The position numbers and the translations under genes were made by a program. Shown piece after piece: positions 8,642 through 17,688 of a stretch of DNA of 64,000 nt (position 1 is its first letter; each line of letters opens with the position of its first letter). The notes under the pieces are model-generated. The model saw nothing but the letters and a program-made list of their open reading frames with translations, made no database searches and was not told where the DNA came from. The DNA is taken from contig NZ_CP023691.1 of the NCBI RefSeq assembly GCF_008704855.1, positions 3,348,001 through 3,412,000 of the forward strand. The letters run 5' to 3'. The stretch is from Streptomyces platensis. GTDB lineage: Bacteria; Actinomycetota; Actinomycetes; Streptomycetales; Streptomycetaceae.

Positions 8642-8959
8642 CTAGCAGCGCCGCCTGGCGCGCAGCGTCAGCAGGCCCACCACGGCCACGCCGATCATCG
8701 CCACCGGAATGATCCGCTCCAGCCGCGGCGCCCCGTCCTCCGACACCAGCTGCGCCCGCACATCCGTCACCGCGCGGTTGGCGGCCACATAGGCCCGCCC
8801 CGCCGTACGGTCCACGGCGGCCGACGCCCTGGCCTTCGCATCATCCATGATCGTCTTCGGGTGCAGCCGCACACCGATCTCGTCGAGCGTGACGGCGAGC
8901 TCCTGCCGCCTGCGGACGATGTCCGCCTCGATCTGCGCCGGGGTCCTGGCTTCCGCCAC
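8642..8959 (-). CDS. DUF3618 membrane protein
   Basis: A 105-aa protein with the DUF3618 signature near its start (ARTPAQIEADIVRRRQELAVTLDEIGVRL), then an amphipathic stretch and one C-terminal membrane helix ending in RARRRC. The GTG start is preferred because GGAGG lies 7 bases ahead of it; an in-frame ATG 93 bases upstream lacks a site. Family members are small actinobacterial proteins of unknown function, often near phage-holin-superfamily proteins. No such partner is seen here. Confidence 0.82.
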   Translation of the reverse strand: MAEARTPAQIEADIVRRRQELAVTLDEIGVRLHPKTIMDDAKARASAAVDRTAGRAYVAANRAVTDVRAQLVSEDGAPRLERIIPVAMIGVAVVGLLTLRARRRC

Positions 8960-9183
8960 CGCGCTGCCTCCGTCGTCTCGCGCCGATGCGTACGGGGCCG
9001 GACTCGAGGTCCCGTACGGAACCGGCCACACCACTGACTGCCGATTCGTCATGGACAGTCTGTCAGCTCAGCCCCCCACACGCCCCACAGCACCCCCGTT
9101 TCGCAGCGCCGAGACGCCCCCGGCACCATGCCGTCCCCCGGCTGGCTAATGTCGGGGCGTACGGACCCACGCGAAGGAGAACC

Positions 9184-9651
9184 ATGAGCGCGCGACTTCA
9201 GCCCGGCGACACCGCACCGGCCTTCACCCTGCCCGACGCGGACGGCAAGCAGGTCTCGCTCGCCGACCACAAGGGCCGCAAGGTCATCGTCTACTTCTAC
9301 CCGGCCGCCCTGACCCCCGGCTGCACCAAGCAGGCCTGCGACTTCACCGACAACCTCGACTTCCTCGCCGGCCACGGCTACGACGTCATCGGCATCTCCC
9401 CCGACAAGCCGGAGAAGCTCGCCAAGTTCCGCGAGAAGGAAGAGCTCAAGGTCACCCTCCTCGGCGACCCCGACAAGACGGTCCTGGAGGCGTACGGCGC
9501 CTTCGGCGAGAAGAAGCTCTACGGCAAGACCGTCACCGGCGTCATCCGCTCCACCGTCATCCTCGACGAGGACGGCAAGGTCGAGCGCGCCCTGTACAAC
9601 GTCAAGGCCACCGGCCACGTCGCCAAGATCATCAAGGACCTGGCGCTGTAG
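9184..9651 (+). CDS. bcp: Thioredoxin-dependent peroxiredoxin, Bcp family
   Basis: A 155-aa peroxiredoxin that reduces hydrogen and organic peroxides in the cytoplasm. The peroxidatic centre reads PAALTPGCTKQACDF, with the peroxidatic Cys followed by a resolving Cys five residues later, as in one group of Bcp proteins. The remaining pattern (GDTAPAFTLPDADG, VIGISPDKPEKLAKF, LLGDPDKTVLEAYGAFGEK) is full length. The ATG is preceded by GAAGGAGAA. It is divergent from the DUF3618 gene. Confidence 0.92.
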   Translation: MSARLQPGDTAPAFTLPDADGKQVSLADHKGRKVIVYFYPAALTPGCTKQACDFTDNLDFLAGHGYDVIGISPDKPEKLAKFREKEELKVTLLGDPDKTVLEAYGAFGEKKLYGKTVTGVIRSTVILDEDGKVERALYNVKATGHVAKIIKDLAL

Positions 9652-9781
9652 CCACCGCCGCGGACGGGGCTGCGGCCCCGGACGCGGACGAGACCGCAGC
9701 CGGGAACATCACGTGCCGCCACCGCGTTACGGCTCCGAGGGGGCCCGCCCGTCCCCTACGGGATGTGTGCGACCCGCCCTA

Positions 9782-9823
9782 AGGGCTGTCGCCGTGCGCC
9801 CGCCAGGGATCACGGGACAGCCC
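9782..9823 (-). terminator. Terminator hairpin after histidine kinase gene
   Basis: GGGCTGTC (9783-9790) pairs with GACAGCCC (9816-9823) directly next to the stop codon of the histidine kinase. The stop codon itself lies in CCCCTAGGGG. A second short hairpin, GGGGCTGCGGCCCC, lies near 9666 behind bcp. Confidence 0.55.
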
Positions 9824-11095
9824 CTAGGGGCACGCTTCCTCGGAAGCCGGTGCCACCGCCCGGTCCGGGAGTTCCATCACTGCTTCGGCGCCGCCGTCCG
9901 CGGCGGCGCCGAAGTCCAGCCGCGCGCCCAGCACCTCCGCCTGCCCGGCCGCGATGGTCAGCCCCAGACCGTGCCCGGTCCCCCGCTCCGGCGCGGCCGT
10001 ACGGAACCGCCGCGGCCCCTCGGCACACAACTCCGCCGGATACCCCGGACCGTGATCGCGCACCACGATCCGCGCACCGGCCACCACCACCTCGATCGGC
10101 GGCTTGCCGTGCTTGGCCGCGTTCGCCAGCAGATTCACCAGCACCCGCTCCACCCGGCGCCGGTCCGTCTCCACGATCCGCGGCTCCCCCTCCACGGTCA
10201 CCGACACCTCGTCCACCCCACGCTGCCGCGCCGCCCGCTTGACGATCCCGCGCACCAGTGACGGCAGCTCACAGGCGTCCACATCCGCCCGCTCCACGCC
10301 CGCGTCCAGCCGGGACACCTCCAGCAGGTCCTCCACCAGCCGCCGCATCGCCTGCGCCCGGTCCCGCACCAGCTCCACCGCCCGCGGCTGCGGCAGCAGT
10401 TCCGCGGCCGCCACCAGCCCGGCCACCGGCGTCCGCAGCTCATGCGCCACATCCGCGGTGAACTCCCGCTCCGCCTCCACCCGCGCCGCCAGCGACGTCG
10501 CCATGTGGTGCACACTGCGGCCCAACTCGGCCACCTCGTCCCGGCCGTTGCTCGCCAGCGCGTCCGCGTCCGGTGCCGCACCCGCCGCGATCCGCCGCGC
10601 CGCCGCCGCACTCAGCCGCAGCCGCCGCGACAGCCGCTGCGCCACGAACCACGACACCCCCGCCATCAGCGTGACCGTGCCGCACCCCGCGATCAGCAGC
10701 GCCCGGTCCAGCGCCAGCTGCGCCGGATCGTCATCCGGGTACGCCGCCGACACCGACAGCGACCGCGTCGGCCTGCTCCCGTCGCCGCCGCCGACCCCGG
10801 TCGCCGCCCACACCCGCGGATCCTCACCGCCGCTGACATACGTCCCCGACTGGTTCCGGAACACCGCCTCCCGCAACGGCGACGGCAGGGCCTCGGCGTC
10901 CAGCTGCGCCCCCAGCGCCAGCGTGCGGTCCCGCTCGTAGATCTGAAGCGCCGAACTCAGCCGGTCGTCCTGATAGGCCCGCGCCGACCGCTCCCGCTCC
11001 GCATCCGCTATGTGGTGCACGGCAAACCCGAGCACCACCACGGCCAGCGCGGTCATACAGGAAATGGCCAGCGCGATCCGGCCTCGAATGCCCAT
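9824..11095 (-). CDS. Sensor histidine kinase without an adjacent response regulator
   Basis: A 423-aa membrane histidine kinase. It has an N-terminal helix (about 8-28), an extracytoplasmic sensor of about 120 residues, a second helix (about 155-172) and a HAMP-like linker. The phospho-acceptor box is FTADVAHELRTP, the N box NLLANAAKHG, and the G boxes DHGPGYP and GTGHGLGLTI. All catalytic boxes are present. I chose the ATG whose first base overlaps the stop of the preceding gene (TGATG); a GTG one codon upstream is possible. No response regulator gene is next to it. The coupled upstream gene encodes an exported protein that may feed signal to it. Confidence 0.9.
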   Translation of the reverse strand: MGIRGRIALAISCMTALAVVVLGFAVHHIADAERERSARAYQDDRLSSALQIYERDRTLALGAQLDAEALPSPLREAVFRNQSGTYVSGGEDPRVWAATGVGGGDGSRPTRSLSVSAAYPDDDPAQLALDRALLIAGCGTVTLMAGVSWFVAQRLSRRLRLSAAAARRIAAGAAPDADALASNGRDEVAELGRSVHHMATSLAARVEAEREFTADVAHELRTPVAGLVAAAELLPQPRAVELVRDRAQAMRRLVEDLLEVSRLDAGVERADVDACELPSLVRGIVKRAARQRGVDEVSVTVEGEPRIVETDRRRVERVLVNLLANAAKHGKPPIEVVVAGARIVVRDHGPGYPAELCAEGPRRFRTAAPERGTGHGLGLTIAAGQAEVLGARLDFGAAADGGAEAVMELPDRAVAPASEEACP

Positions 11096-11601
11096 CACGC
11101 GAGGGTGTACATCTCCGTCGTGTCACCGAGCGGTGTGGACCCCTCGTACGTCACCTCCAGGCCGGTGAAGGCCAGCTCCCCGCCGACCCGCTCCGGGTCC
11201 CGCAGGCGGAAGGTCGCCGGGAACCCGGCCTCCGTGCCCGCCGCGGCGTCCGACTTCTCCACCTGCACCACACCCACCCCCAGGGCCTCCCGCGCACCGT
11301 AGTACTTCCACGTGATCGCGGTCGCCACCATCTCCGCATCCTCGCAGGTCAGCGTGATCACATGCGGTTTGGTCGCCGGCTTGCCGCGCCCGCAGTCCCG
11401 GACCCCCGGCAGCCCCCCGGACGACGGACCGTCGTCCTTCACGTCCTGCACCGCCGACGTCTTCGGCGCGGCGTCCACCGCCGACGCACGGTCCGACGAC
11501 TGCACGCACCACACCCCGCCGGCCGCCAGCGCCGTCACCACGACAAAGGCCGCCAGTGCGGTACGCCCCCGAACCCAGCGGGCCCCTTCGCGGTCCGTCA
11601 T
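11095..11601 (-). CDS. Exported or membrane-anchored protein coupled to the histidine kinase
   Basis: A 168-aa protein with a short basic N-terminus, a hydrophobic segment (about 14-32), then an extracytoplasmic domain containing two cysteines (VRDCGRGKP and TLTCEDAE). Those two could form a disulfide. A third cysteine lies in the hydrophobic end (GVWCVQ). No known domain is recognised. The start is set by an ATG after GGAGGAG. Its stop overlaps the kinase start by one base, so the two are translationally coupled. An accessory role in sensing is inference from that coupling only. Confidence 0.75.
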   Translation of the reverse strand: MTDREGARWVRGRTALAAFVVVTALAAGGVWCVQSSDRASAVDAAPKTSAVQDVKDDGPSSGGLPGVRDCGRGKPATKPHVITLTCEDAEMVATAITWKYYGAREALGVGVVQVEKSDAAAGTEAGFPATFRLRDPERVGGELAFTGLEVTYEGSTPLGDTTEMYTLA

Positions 11602-11939
11602 CACGCTCTCCTCCCGGGGACGACACCCCGTACGCCCACAGCAAACACGAATGCCGCGCCCGGCGCTGCCACTCTCCCGTCCCCGCCACACAGGCTGATT
11701 GCCTGAACGCTGCGGTGACCACTCGGCTGTGTACCAGTCCTGTAACAAGCCCCGTCGCCCCCCTGGCGCCTCCCCGCCGCGGCCCTGTCACAGCCCCGCT
11801 CCGGTGCTCCGGACGGCCCAGCCGCGCAGGACGTACCGCAATTCCTCCGGTCAGAGTGGTTTGATTCGCGCTCCACTGCGCAGGCGCACCTGTCGTATCC
11901 ACCGCGCACCCCGCGCTGACCGACCGAGAGGACCGCCTC
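11602..11939. other. Divergent intergenic region upstream of proP-like gene
   Basis: No gene, repeat or clear operator was found in these 338 bases between two divergent genes. It must contain the promoters of both the secreted-protein/kinase pair and the ProP-like transporter. No promoter boxes are clear enough to mark. Confidence 0.5.
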
Positions 11940-13478
11940 GTGCCGACCGGCAGCACCGAAGCCGAACCCGCTCCCGAGCAGGACCGGGAAGCGCTCAAGC
12001 GCCACCGGGTGCTCTTCCGTGCCGTCGCCCGGCGCAAGAACCCCAAACTGCGGCGCACCGACATCACCGTCACCGACGAGCGCGTCGTCAAGCGCGCCGT
12101 GAAGGCAGCCGCCCTCGGCAACGCCATGGAGTGGTTCGACTTCGGGATCTACAGCTATCTCGCGGTCACCATCGGCGCGGTCTTCTTCCCCGGCGGCAGC
12201 GGCACCACCCAGCTGCTGTCGTCCTTCGCGACCTTCGCCGTGGCCTTCCTCGTACGCCCCCTCGGCGGCGCCTACTTCGGCCCTCTCGGCGACCGCATCG
12301 GCCGCAAGAAGGTCCTCGCCCTCACCATGATCATGATGGCGCTGGGCACCCTCTGCATCGGTCTGATCCCGTCCTACGCCACCATCGGCTTCTGGTCGCC
12401 CGTCCTGCTCATCCTCTTCCGCCTGATCCAGGGCTTCTCCACCGGCGGTGAGTACGGCGGCGCCTCCACCTTCATCGCCGAGTACGCCCCCGACAAGAAG
12501 CGCGGATTCTTCGGCAGCTTCCTGGAGATGGGCACCCTCATCGGCTACACCGGCGCCGCCGGCATCGTGCTGCTGCTCAACACCACCCTCGGCGACGAGG
12601 CCATGCTCAACTGGGGCTGGCGCCTGCCGTTCCTGATCGCCGGCCCGCTCGGCCTGGTGGGTCTCTACCTCCGGGTCAGGCTCGACGAGACCCCGGCCTT
12701 CCAGAAGTTCGAGGCCGCGCACACCCACAGCGCCGGCGGCTCGGCCGTCGAGGCCGAGGCCGAGTTCTCCCACCTCTCGGAGAACGCCCCCAAGAAGAAG
12801 ATCAGCGAGATCTTCTCCCAGCAGTGGCCCACCCTCATCCTCTGCATCGCCCTGGTCGGCGCGTACAACATCACCGACTACATGCTGCTGTCGTACATGC
12901 CGACCTACCTGACGGACACCCTCCACTACGAGGAGTCCCACGGCCTGCTGATCCTCCTCGGCACCATGGCCGTCCTGATGTGCGTCCTCAGCACCGTCGG
13001 CAAGCTCAGCGACCACTACGGCCGCAAGCCCCTGCTGATGACCGGCATGGTCGGCTTCTTCGTCCTGGCCATCCCGTCCTTCCTCCTCGTCAAGCAGGGC
13101 AGCGTCCCCGCGGTCTGCGCCGGTATGGCCCTCCTCGGCCTCTCCCTGGTCTGCCTCCTGGGCACCATGTCCGCCGCCCTCCCCGCCCTCTTCCCCACCA
13201 ACGTCCGCTACGGCTCCCTCTCCATCGGCTACAACCTGGCCGTCTCCCTCTTCGGCGGCACCACCCCCCTGGTGATCACCGCCCTGATGGACGTCTTCGA
13301 CAAGAACGTGATGGTCCCCGCGTACTACACGATGGGCGCCGCCCTCGTCGGCGTCATCGCCGTCGCCTGCATGAAGGAAACCGCCCAGCAGCCCCTCGAA
13401 GGCTCCCCGCCCTCCGTGGCCACCAAGGAAGAGGCCGTCGAACTCATCGAGGCCCAGACCGCAGAACCCCGCTTCTGA
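11940..13478 (+). CDS. MFS metabolite:H+ symporter of the ProP (MHS) family
   Basis: A 512-aa, twelve-helix transporter of the metabolite:proton symporter family. The family marker GNAMEWFDFGIYSYLAV opens helix 1. The loop 2-3 motif GPLGDRIGRKKVL and the repeat-like KLSDHYGRKPLLM in the second half are both present. Closest in pattern to ProP (proline/betaine) carriers, but substrate cannot be fixed. An unusual 58-residue basic and acidic N-terminal extension precedes helix 1. The start is a GTG. A terminator follows. Confidence 0.87.
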   Translation: MPTGSTEAEPAPEQDREALKRHRVLFRAVARRKNPKLRRTDITVTDERVVKRAVKAAALGNAMEWFDFGIYSYLAVTIGAVFFPGGSGTTQLLSSFATFAVAFLVRPLGGAYFGPLGDRIGRKKVLALTMIMMALGTLCIGLIPSYATIGFWSPVLLILFRLIQGFSTGGEYGGASTFIAEYAPDKKRGFFGSFLEMGTLIGYTGAAGIVLLLNTTLGDEAMLNWGWRLPFLIAGPLGLVGLYLRVRLDETPAFQKFEAAHTHSAGGSAVEAEAEFSHLSENAPKKKISEIFSQQWPTLILCIALVGAYNITDYMLLSYMPTYLTDTLHYEESHGLLILLGTMAVLMCVLSTVGKLSDHYGRKPLLMTGMVGFFVLAIPSFLLVKQGSVPAVCAGMALLGLSLVCLLGTMSAALPALFPTNVRYGSLSIGYNLAVSLFGGTTPLVITALMDVFDKNVMVPAYYTMGAALVGVIAVACMKETAQQPLEGSPPSVATKEEAVELIEAQTAEPRF

Positions 13479-13494
13479 CCTGCGGCACATGACG

Positions 13495-13540
13495 CGAAGG
13501 GGCTTCGGGAAATCTTTCCCCGAGGCCCCTTCGGTCTTTT
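13495..13540 (+). terminator. Rho-independent terminator of the proP-like gene
   Basis: CGAAGGGGC pairs with GCCCCTTCG around an inner TTCGGGAAA / TTTCCCCGA stem, followed by TCTTTT. This is one of the few classic T-tailed terminators in the window. Confidence 0.85.
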
Positions 13541-13630
13541 CCGCCAACCGCCGTAACCGGCCCCACGTTCGATCGTTGTTCTGTTCGAGGGGCGCGCGGG
13601 GGTGGGCCTGGTGCGCGGAACGGGGGGATC

Positions 13631-14254
13631 ATGCCGGTCAAGTACACGCCCGAGCGGCTCGCGGAGGCCGCCCGCGCCTCCTCGTCGTTCGACGACGCCG
13701 TCCGATGGTTCGGGGGCAGACCGACGCCGGGCAGCAGACGCTACCTGCGCGCCAGGATGCGGGAGGCCGGCGTCGACACCACGCACTTCGCGCGCCCTGG
13801 CGTACGGCACACCGAGGCCCGGCTCCGTGAGCTGGTGGCCTGCTCACGAAGCATCGCCGAAGTCGTACGCCGCCTCGGCATCAGCCCGGTCGGCGGCAAC
13901 CAGGCACACATCGGCCGCCGCATCGCCGAACTGGGCATCGACACCTCGCATTTCACCGCCGCGCCCCGCGCGCACACCCCAGCCACCGGACGCGACCGTC
14001 TGGTGCTCGGCTCGCCGGCCGACGGCCGCACCCCGGGCGGGCGCCTGCGCAAGGCCCTGCTGCGCCGGGGAGTTCCGGAGCGGTGTGCGGTGTGCGGCAC
14101 GGGTACGGAATGGAACGGCAAGCCGCTGCGCCTGGAAGTCGACCATCTCAACGGTGACTGGTGGGACAACCGCCCGGCCAATGTGCGCTTGCTGTGTCCC
14201 AACTGCCATACGGTGACCGACACATACCGCGGCCGCAAGCCCCGGCGGAAGTGA
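13631..14254 (+). CDS. HNH endonuclease-like protein with two N-terminal repeat modules
   Basis: A 207-aa protein. Two copies of a roughly 49-residue module (5-53 and 60-108) each begin with a tyrosine or histidine then T, run through an Ala-rich helix and a helix of the RRL/WFGG type, and end in GVDTTHF or GIDTSHF. This looks like a DNA-binding helical repeat. The C-terminal 80 residues form a zinc-ribbon HNH: CAVC, then LEVDHLNGDWWDN, then LLCPNCH. All HNH residues and both CxxC pairs are present. It lies 9 bases ahead of a related three-module gene, so the two are co-transcribed. Function could be a homing-type or defence nuclease; no partner methylase is seen. Confidence 0.8.
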   Translation: MPVKYTPERLAEAARASSSFDDAVRWFGGRPTPGSRRYLRARMREAGVDTTHFARPGVRHTEARLRELVACSRSIAEVVRRLGISPVGGNQAHIGRRIAELGIDTSHFTAAPRAHTPATGRDRLVLGSPADGRTPGGRLRKALLRRGVPERCAVCGTGTEWNGKPLRLEVDHLNGDWWDNRPANVRLLCPNCHTVTDTYRGRKPRRK

Positions 14255-14263
14255 CGCCTGCCC

Positions 14264-15130
14264 ATGGCCCGGCGCCCCGCCTACACCCGCGACCTGCTGA
14301 CCCGTACGGCCGCCGAATCCACCAGCCTGGTCGACATGATGCGCCGGCTCGGCGCGCCGTTGGGCAGCGGTTCACGCAGATATCTGCGCGAACGGCTGGC
14401 GCACCACGGCGTCGACACCGCGCACTTCGTCGACGAGCCGCTCCCCCGCCGTCAGCGCCGTTCGTACACCGAAGCGGTGCTCACCGAAGCCGCCGCGCAG
14501 TCCCACAGCATCCGGGACATGCTGGACTACCTGGAAGTTCCGCCGTACGACAGCGCGTACACGCACCTCCGCAGGAAGCTGGACCAATTCGGCATCGACA
14601 CCTCCCACTTCGCCCGCCGCGGGCACGGCTCTGCCCTGCTCCCACGCGGTGAACTGGAACGGGCCGTGGCCGCCTCACGGAGCCTGGCCGGAGTCCTTGC
14701 GTGCCTCGCCCTGCTTGACAACGGCACCTCCCGACGCATGGTGAAACGCAGCATCGAGGCCTACGGTCTGTCGACCGAGCACTTCACGGGGAAGGGCCAC
14801 CGACGGGGGATTCCCTCCCCGAACCGCAGATCGGCCGACCACATCCTGCGGCAACGCGCACCGGGTTCCCGGCGCGAGAGTACGACATTCTTACGCCGCG
14901 CACTCGACGAGAAGGAGGTGCCCCGGCGGTGCGCGGAGTGCGGTCTCGGGGACACCTGGCAGGGCAGGCGACTGGTCCTGGAGATCGACCACATCAACGG
15001 TGACCGGCTGGACAGCCGGCTGGCGAACCTCCGCTACCTGTGCCCCTCGTGCCACAGTCAGACGAGAACTTTCTCGCGCCGCTCGGCGCACTCGGCCCTC
15101 CCCGCACAGCCACGCGGCCGGGCACAGTAA
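14264..15130 (+). CDS. HNH endonuclease-like protein with three N-terminal repeat modules
   Basis: A 288-aa paralogue of the preceding gene with three modules (7-55, 68-116, 126-174) ending in GVDTAHF, GIDTSHF and GLSTEHF. A zinc HNH domain follows: CAEC, LEIDHINGDRLDSRLANL, LCPSCHS. Catalytic and zinc-binding residues are intact. The stop is only 11 bases from the 5' end of a tRNA gene. The different module number with the same nuclease suggests modular target recognition, which is inference. Confidence 0.8.
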   Translation: MARRPAYTRDLLTRTAAESTSLVDMMRRLGAPLGSGSRRYLRERLAHHGVDTAHFVDEPLPRRQRRSYTEAVLTEAAAQSHSIRDMLDYLEVPPYDSAYTHLRRKLDQFGIDTSHFARRGHGSALLPRGELERAVAASRSLAGVLACLALLDNGTSRRMVKRSIEAYGLSTEHFTGKGHRRGIPSPNRRSADHILRQRAPGSRRESTTFLRRALDEKEVPRRCAECGLGDTWQGRRLVLEIDHINGDRLDSRLANLRYLCPSCHSQTRTFSRRSAHSALPAQPRGRAQ

Positions 15131-15141
15131 GGTAGGCGCGC

Positions 15142-15216
15142 GGGCCCGTACCCCAGCTGGCTAGAGGGCGCCGGTTTAGGTCCGGTGTGTCGTGGGTTCG
15201 AGTCCCACCGGGCCCA
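15142..15216 (+). tRNA. tRNA with UAG anticodon (tRNA-Leu-like) on a class I body
   Basis: The acceptor stem GGGCCCG/CGGGCCC is perfect, as is the T arm GTGGG-TTCGAGT-CCCAC. The anticodon stem is GCCGG/CCGGT with loop TTTAGGT, giving anticodon UAG (Leu, CUA/CUN codons). That loop is the one usual for leucine tRNAs of this anticodon. The variable region is only five bases (GTGTC), whereas bacterial leucine tRNAs have a long variable arm, and the D stem (CCCC) pairs imperfectly. The discriminator is A and CCA is not fully encoded (ACCC). A strong terminator follows, so it is probably transcribed; its aminoacylation identity is uncertain. Confidence 0.8.
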
Positions 15217-15227
15217 CCCGCACGTAC

Positions 15228-15260
15228 GGCCTCCCAGCCTTGGACCGGGAGGCCGTTTTT
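15228..15260 (+). terminator. Rho-independent terminator behind the tRNA
   Basis: GGCCTCCC pairs perfectly with GGGAGGCC and is followed by GTTTTT. It ends the HNH/tRNA transcript and may also act on rdgB from the other side. Confidence 0.88.
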
Positions 15261-15271
15261 GCTGCCCGGAC

Positions 15272-15907
15272 TCAGCCCAGCAGCTCCCGCACCACCGGGG
15301 CCAACGCGCGGAAGGCCTGGCCGCGGTGGCTGATGGCGTTCTTTTCGGCGGGGGTCAGTTCGGCGCAGGTACGGGTGTCGCCGAGGGGCTGGAGGATGGG
15401 GTCGTAGCCGAAGCCGCCGGTGCCGGTGGGGGTGTGGCGGAGGGTGCCGTCGAGGGTGCCCTCGACGACGCGTTCGGTGCCGTCGGGGAGGGCGAGGGCG
15501 GCGGCGCAGGCGAAGTGGGCGCCGCGGTGCTCGTCGGCGATGTCGCCGAGCTGGGCCAGGAGCAGGGCGAGGTTGGCCTGGTCGTCGCCGTGGGTCCCGG
15601 CCCAGCGGGCGGAGAAGATGCCGGGTGCGCCGCCGAGGACGTCGACACAGAGGCCGGAGTCGTCGGCGACGGCGGGGTGGCCGGTGGCCCGGGCGAGGGC
15701 GTGGGCCTTCAGGAGGGCGTTCTCGGCGAAGGTGACGCCGGTTTCCTTGACGTCGGGGACGTCCGGGTAGGCATCGGCGCCGACGAGTTCGATGTCGAGG
15801 TCGGCCGCCTCCAGGATCGCGCGGAGCTCCTTGACCTTGCCGGCGTTACGGGTGGCGAGGATGAGGCGGCGGGGGCGTGCGGAGGGTCCGCCGGTGTGAG
15901 TCTGCAT
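15272..15907 (-). CDS. rdgB: RdgB/HAM1 family non-canonical purine NTP pyrophosphatase
   Basis: A 211-aa housekeeping enzyme that hydrolyses dITP, XTP and ITP to monophosphates and so keeps deaminated purines out of DNA and RNA. It shows the substrate-binding start LILATRNAGKVKELRAIL, the core motif GVTFAENALLKA, the catalytic VADDSGLCVDVLGGAPGIFSARWAG, GGFGYDPIL and SHRGQAF near the end. It is full length and probably the last gene of the rph operon. Confidence 0.95.
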   Translation of the reverse strand: MQTHTGGPSARPRRLILATRNAGKVKELRAILEAADLDIELVGADAYPDVPDVKETGVTFAENALLKAHALARATGHPAVADDSGLCVDVLGGAPGIFSARWAGTHGDDQANLALLLAQLGDIADEHRGAHFACAAALALPDGTERVVEGTLDGTLRHTPTGTGGFGYDPILQPLGDTRTCAELTPAEKNAISHRGQAFRALAPVVRELLG

Positions 15908-15934
15908 GGGACCCGATTATCCCGGCTGTCCCGG

Positions 15935-16342
15935 CTATCCCGGGGTGCAGATCTTGGTCATCTGGCCGGTGCCGTCGACGATCGGCTGGATGTCGGGGGC
16001 CTTGTTGTTGTCGAGGTCCTTGCGGGCGGCCTTGATGCCGTCGTTCGTCTTGTCGATGGCCTTCGACAGGTCGGGGTCGCTCGTCTCCTTGCTGAGCTTG
16101 CGCAGGTTCTTGTCGATGTCGTCGAGGGCCTGCTGGGTCTTCTGCGGGTCGCTGACGGCGGTGTCCGCGGCCTGCTGGAGCTTGTCGACGGCGTTGACGA
16201 CGGAGGAGGCGGTGTTGGCGCAGTCCATGGCCTTCTGGACGGCTCCGCAGGCGGAGAGCAGCGGTATCGCGAGGGCGGCGGCCGCCAGCGCGGCAACTGC
16301 GGTGGTGGCGCGGCGGCGCTGCGGGAGCGTGCGGGGGGCCAT
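15935..16342 (-). CDS. Small lipoprotein, helical
   Basis: A 135-aa exported lipoprotein. A signal peptide ends in the lipobox LLSAC at about residues 31-35, so the mature protein would be lipid-linked at the Cys. The rest is a helical, heptad-like region rich in D, K, L and Q (KLQQAADTAVSDPQKTQQAL) and ends with a lone Cys (KICTPG). No known family is recognised. The ATG chosen follows GGAAGGAAA; the longer frame would spoil the signal peptide. It lies 27 bases from rdgB on the same strand. Confidence 0.78.
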   Translation of the reverse strand: MAPRTLPQRRRATTAVAALAAAALAIPLLSACGAVQKAMDCANTASSVVNAVDKLQQAADTAVSDPQKTQQALDDIDKNLRKLSKETSDPDLSKAIDKTNDGIKAARKDLDNNKAPDIQPIVDGTGQMTKICTPG

Positions 16343-16472
16343 GGCGCGGGTTTCCTTCCCTTGGCAATGTGCGGGCAAAGGAAGAAACGCGGGGCGGGGT
16401 TGTTTTGGTTGCGTGGAGGGGCGACATCCGTCAGCGGCCGTGTGGCACGGCCCCTCCCCCGGCGGCCCTCCG

Positions 16473-16610
16473 TCAGAGGAGGCCGGTCTGGGTGAGCAGC
16501 ATGGCGAGGACGACGACCAGGGTCCAGCCGAGGACGTGCTCCAGGAGCCGGGAGTCGTCCTTGGGCCCGCCGGTGCGGGCGCGGGACGCGGTGGCAGCGG
16601 TGGTGGACAT
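16473..16610 (-). CDS. Small single-pass membrane protein
   Basis: A 45-aa protein with a hydrophilic N-terminus (about 20 residues) and one membrane helix at the C-terminus (GWTLVVVLAMLLTQTGLL). The ATG has only a close GGAG. It sits between rph and the lipoprotein on the same strand. Third-position G/C bias and position in a conserved operon support it, but the short length leaves doubt. No function can be given. Confidence 0.55.
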   Translation of the reverse strand: MSTTAATASRARTGGPKDDSRLLEHVLGWTLVVVLAMLLTQTGLL

Positions 16611-16809
16611 GGCTCCAGAGTGCGGGCGCCGCGGCGGCAATTTCCAGACCCGGAGACCCCATGAGAAAAGGGTCACAGGGGTTCCACGGATGCACGCGCC
16701 CCAGGGGAGAGTTCCGGTTCCTCCCGTGACGCGTGGCCCCGCGCGGGGCAGAACGCGGCCCGCCCTCCGGGCGGGTGGGGGACACACCGGCCCGCGCTCC
16801 AGGCGGAGC

Positions 16810-16855
16810 GCATACCGGCCCGCCCTCCGACTCCCCGGAGCGCGGGCCGGTATGC
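16810..16855. terminator. Strong terminator hairpin after rph
   Basis: A perfect 13-bp inverted repeat (GCATACCGGCCCG / CGGGCCGGTATGC) starts 15 bases after the rph stop. A smaller hairpin (CCGCCC / GGGCGG) lies at 16760-16774. The left arm is partly repeated upstream near 16785-16809, which suggests a partial duplication of the element. Confidence 0.75.
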
Positions 16856-16869
16856 ACCGCCGTGGTCGC

Positions 16870-17601
<732 letters not shown>

Positions 17602-17688
17602 GCCGTAGACCCTATCCGCAACGGCGAGGGCCCCACTCCGGGGCGGTGGTGTCCGGGGCGGGGCCTTCGGGAGTGAGCGGGGGTCAGC

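Noticed and set aside
15142..15216. The UAG-anticodon tRNA as an amber suppressor
   Set aside because: Anticodon UAG reads CUA-type leucine codons; an amber suppressor would need anticodon CUA.
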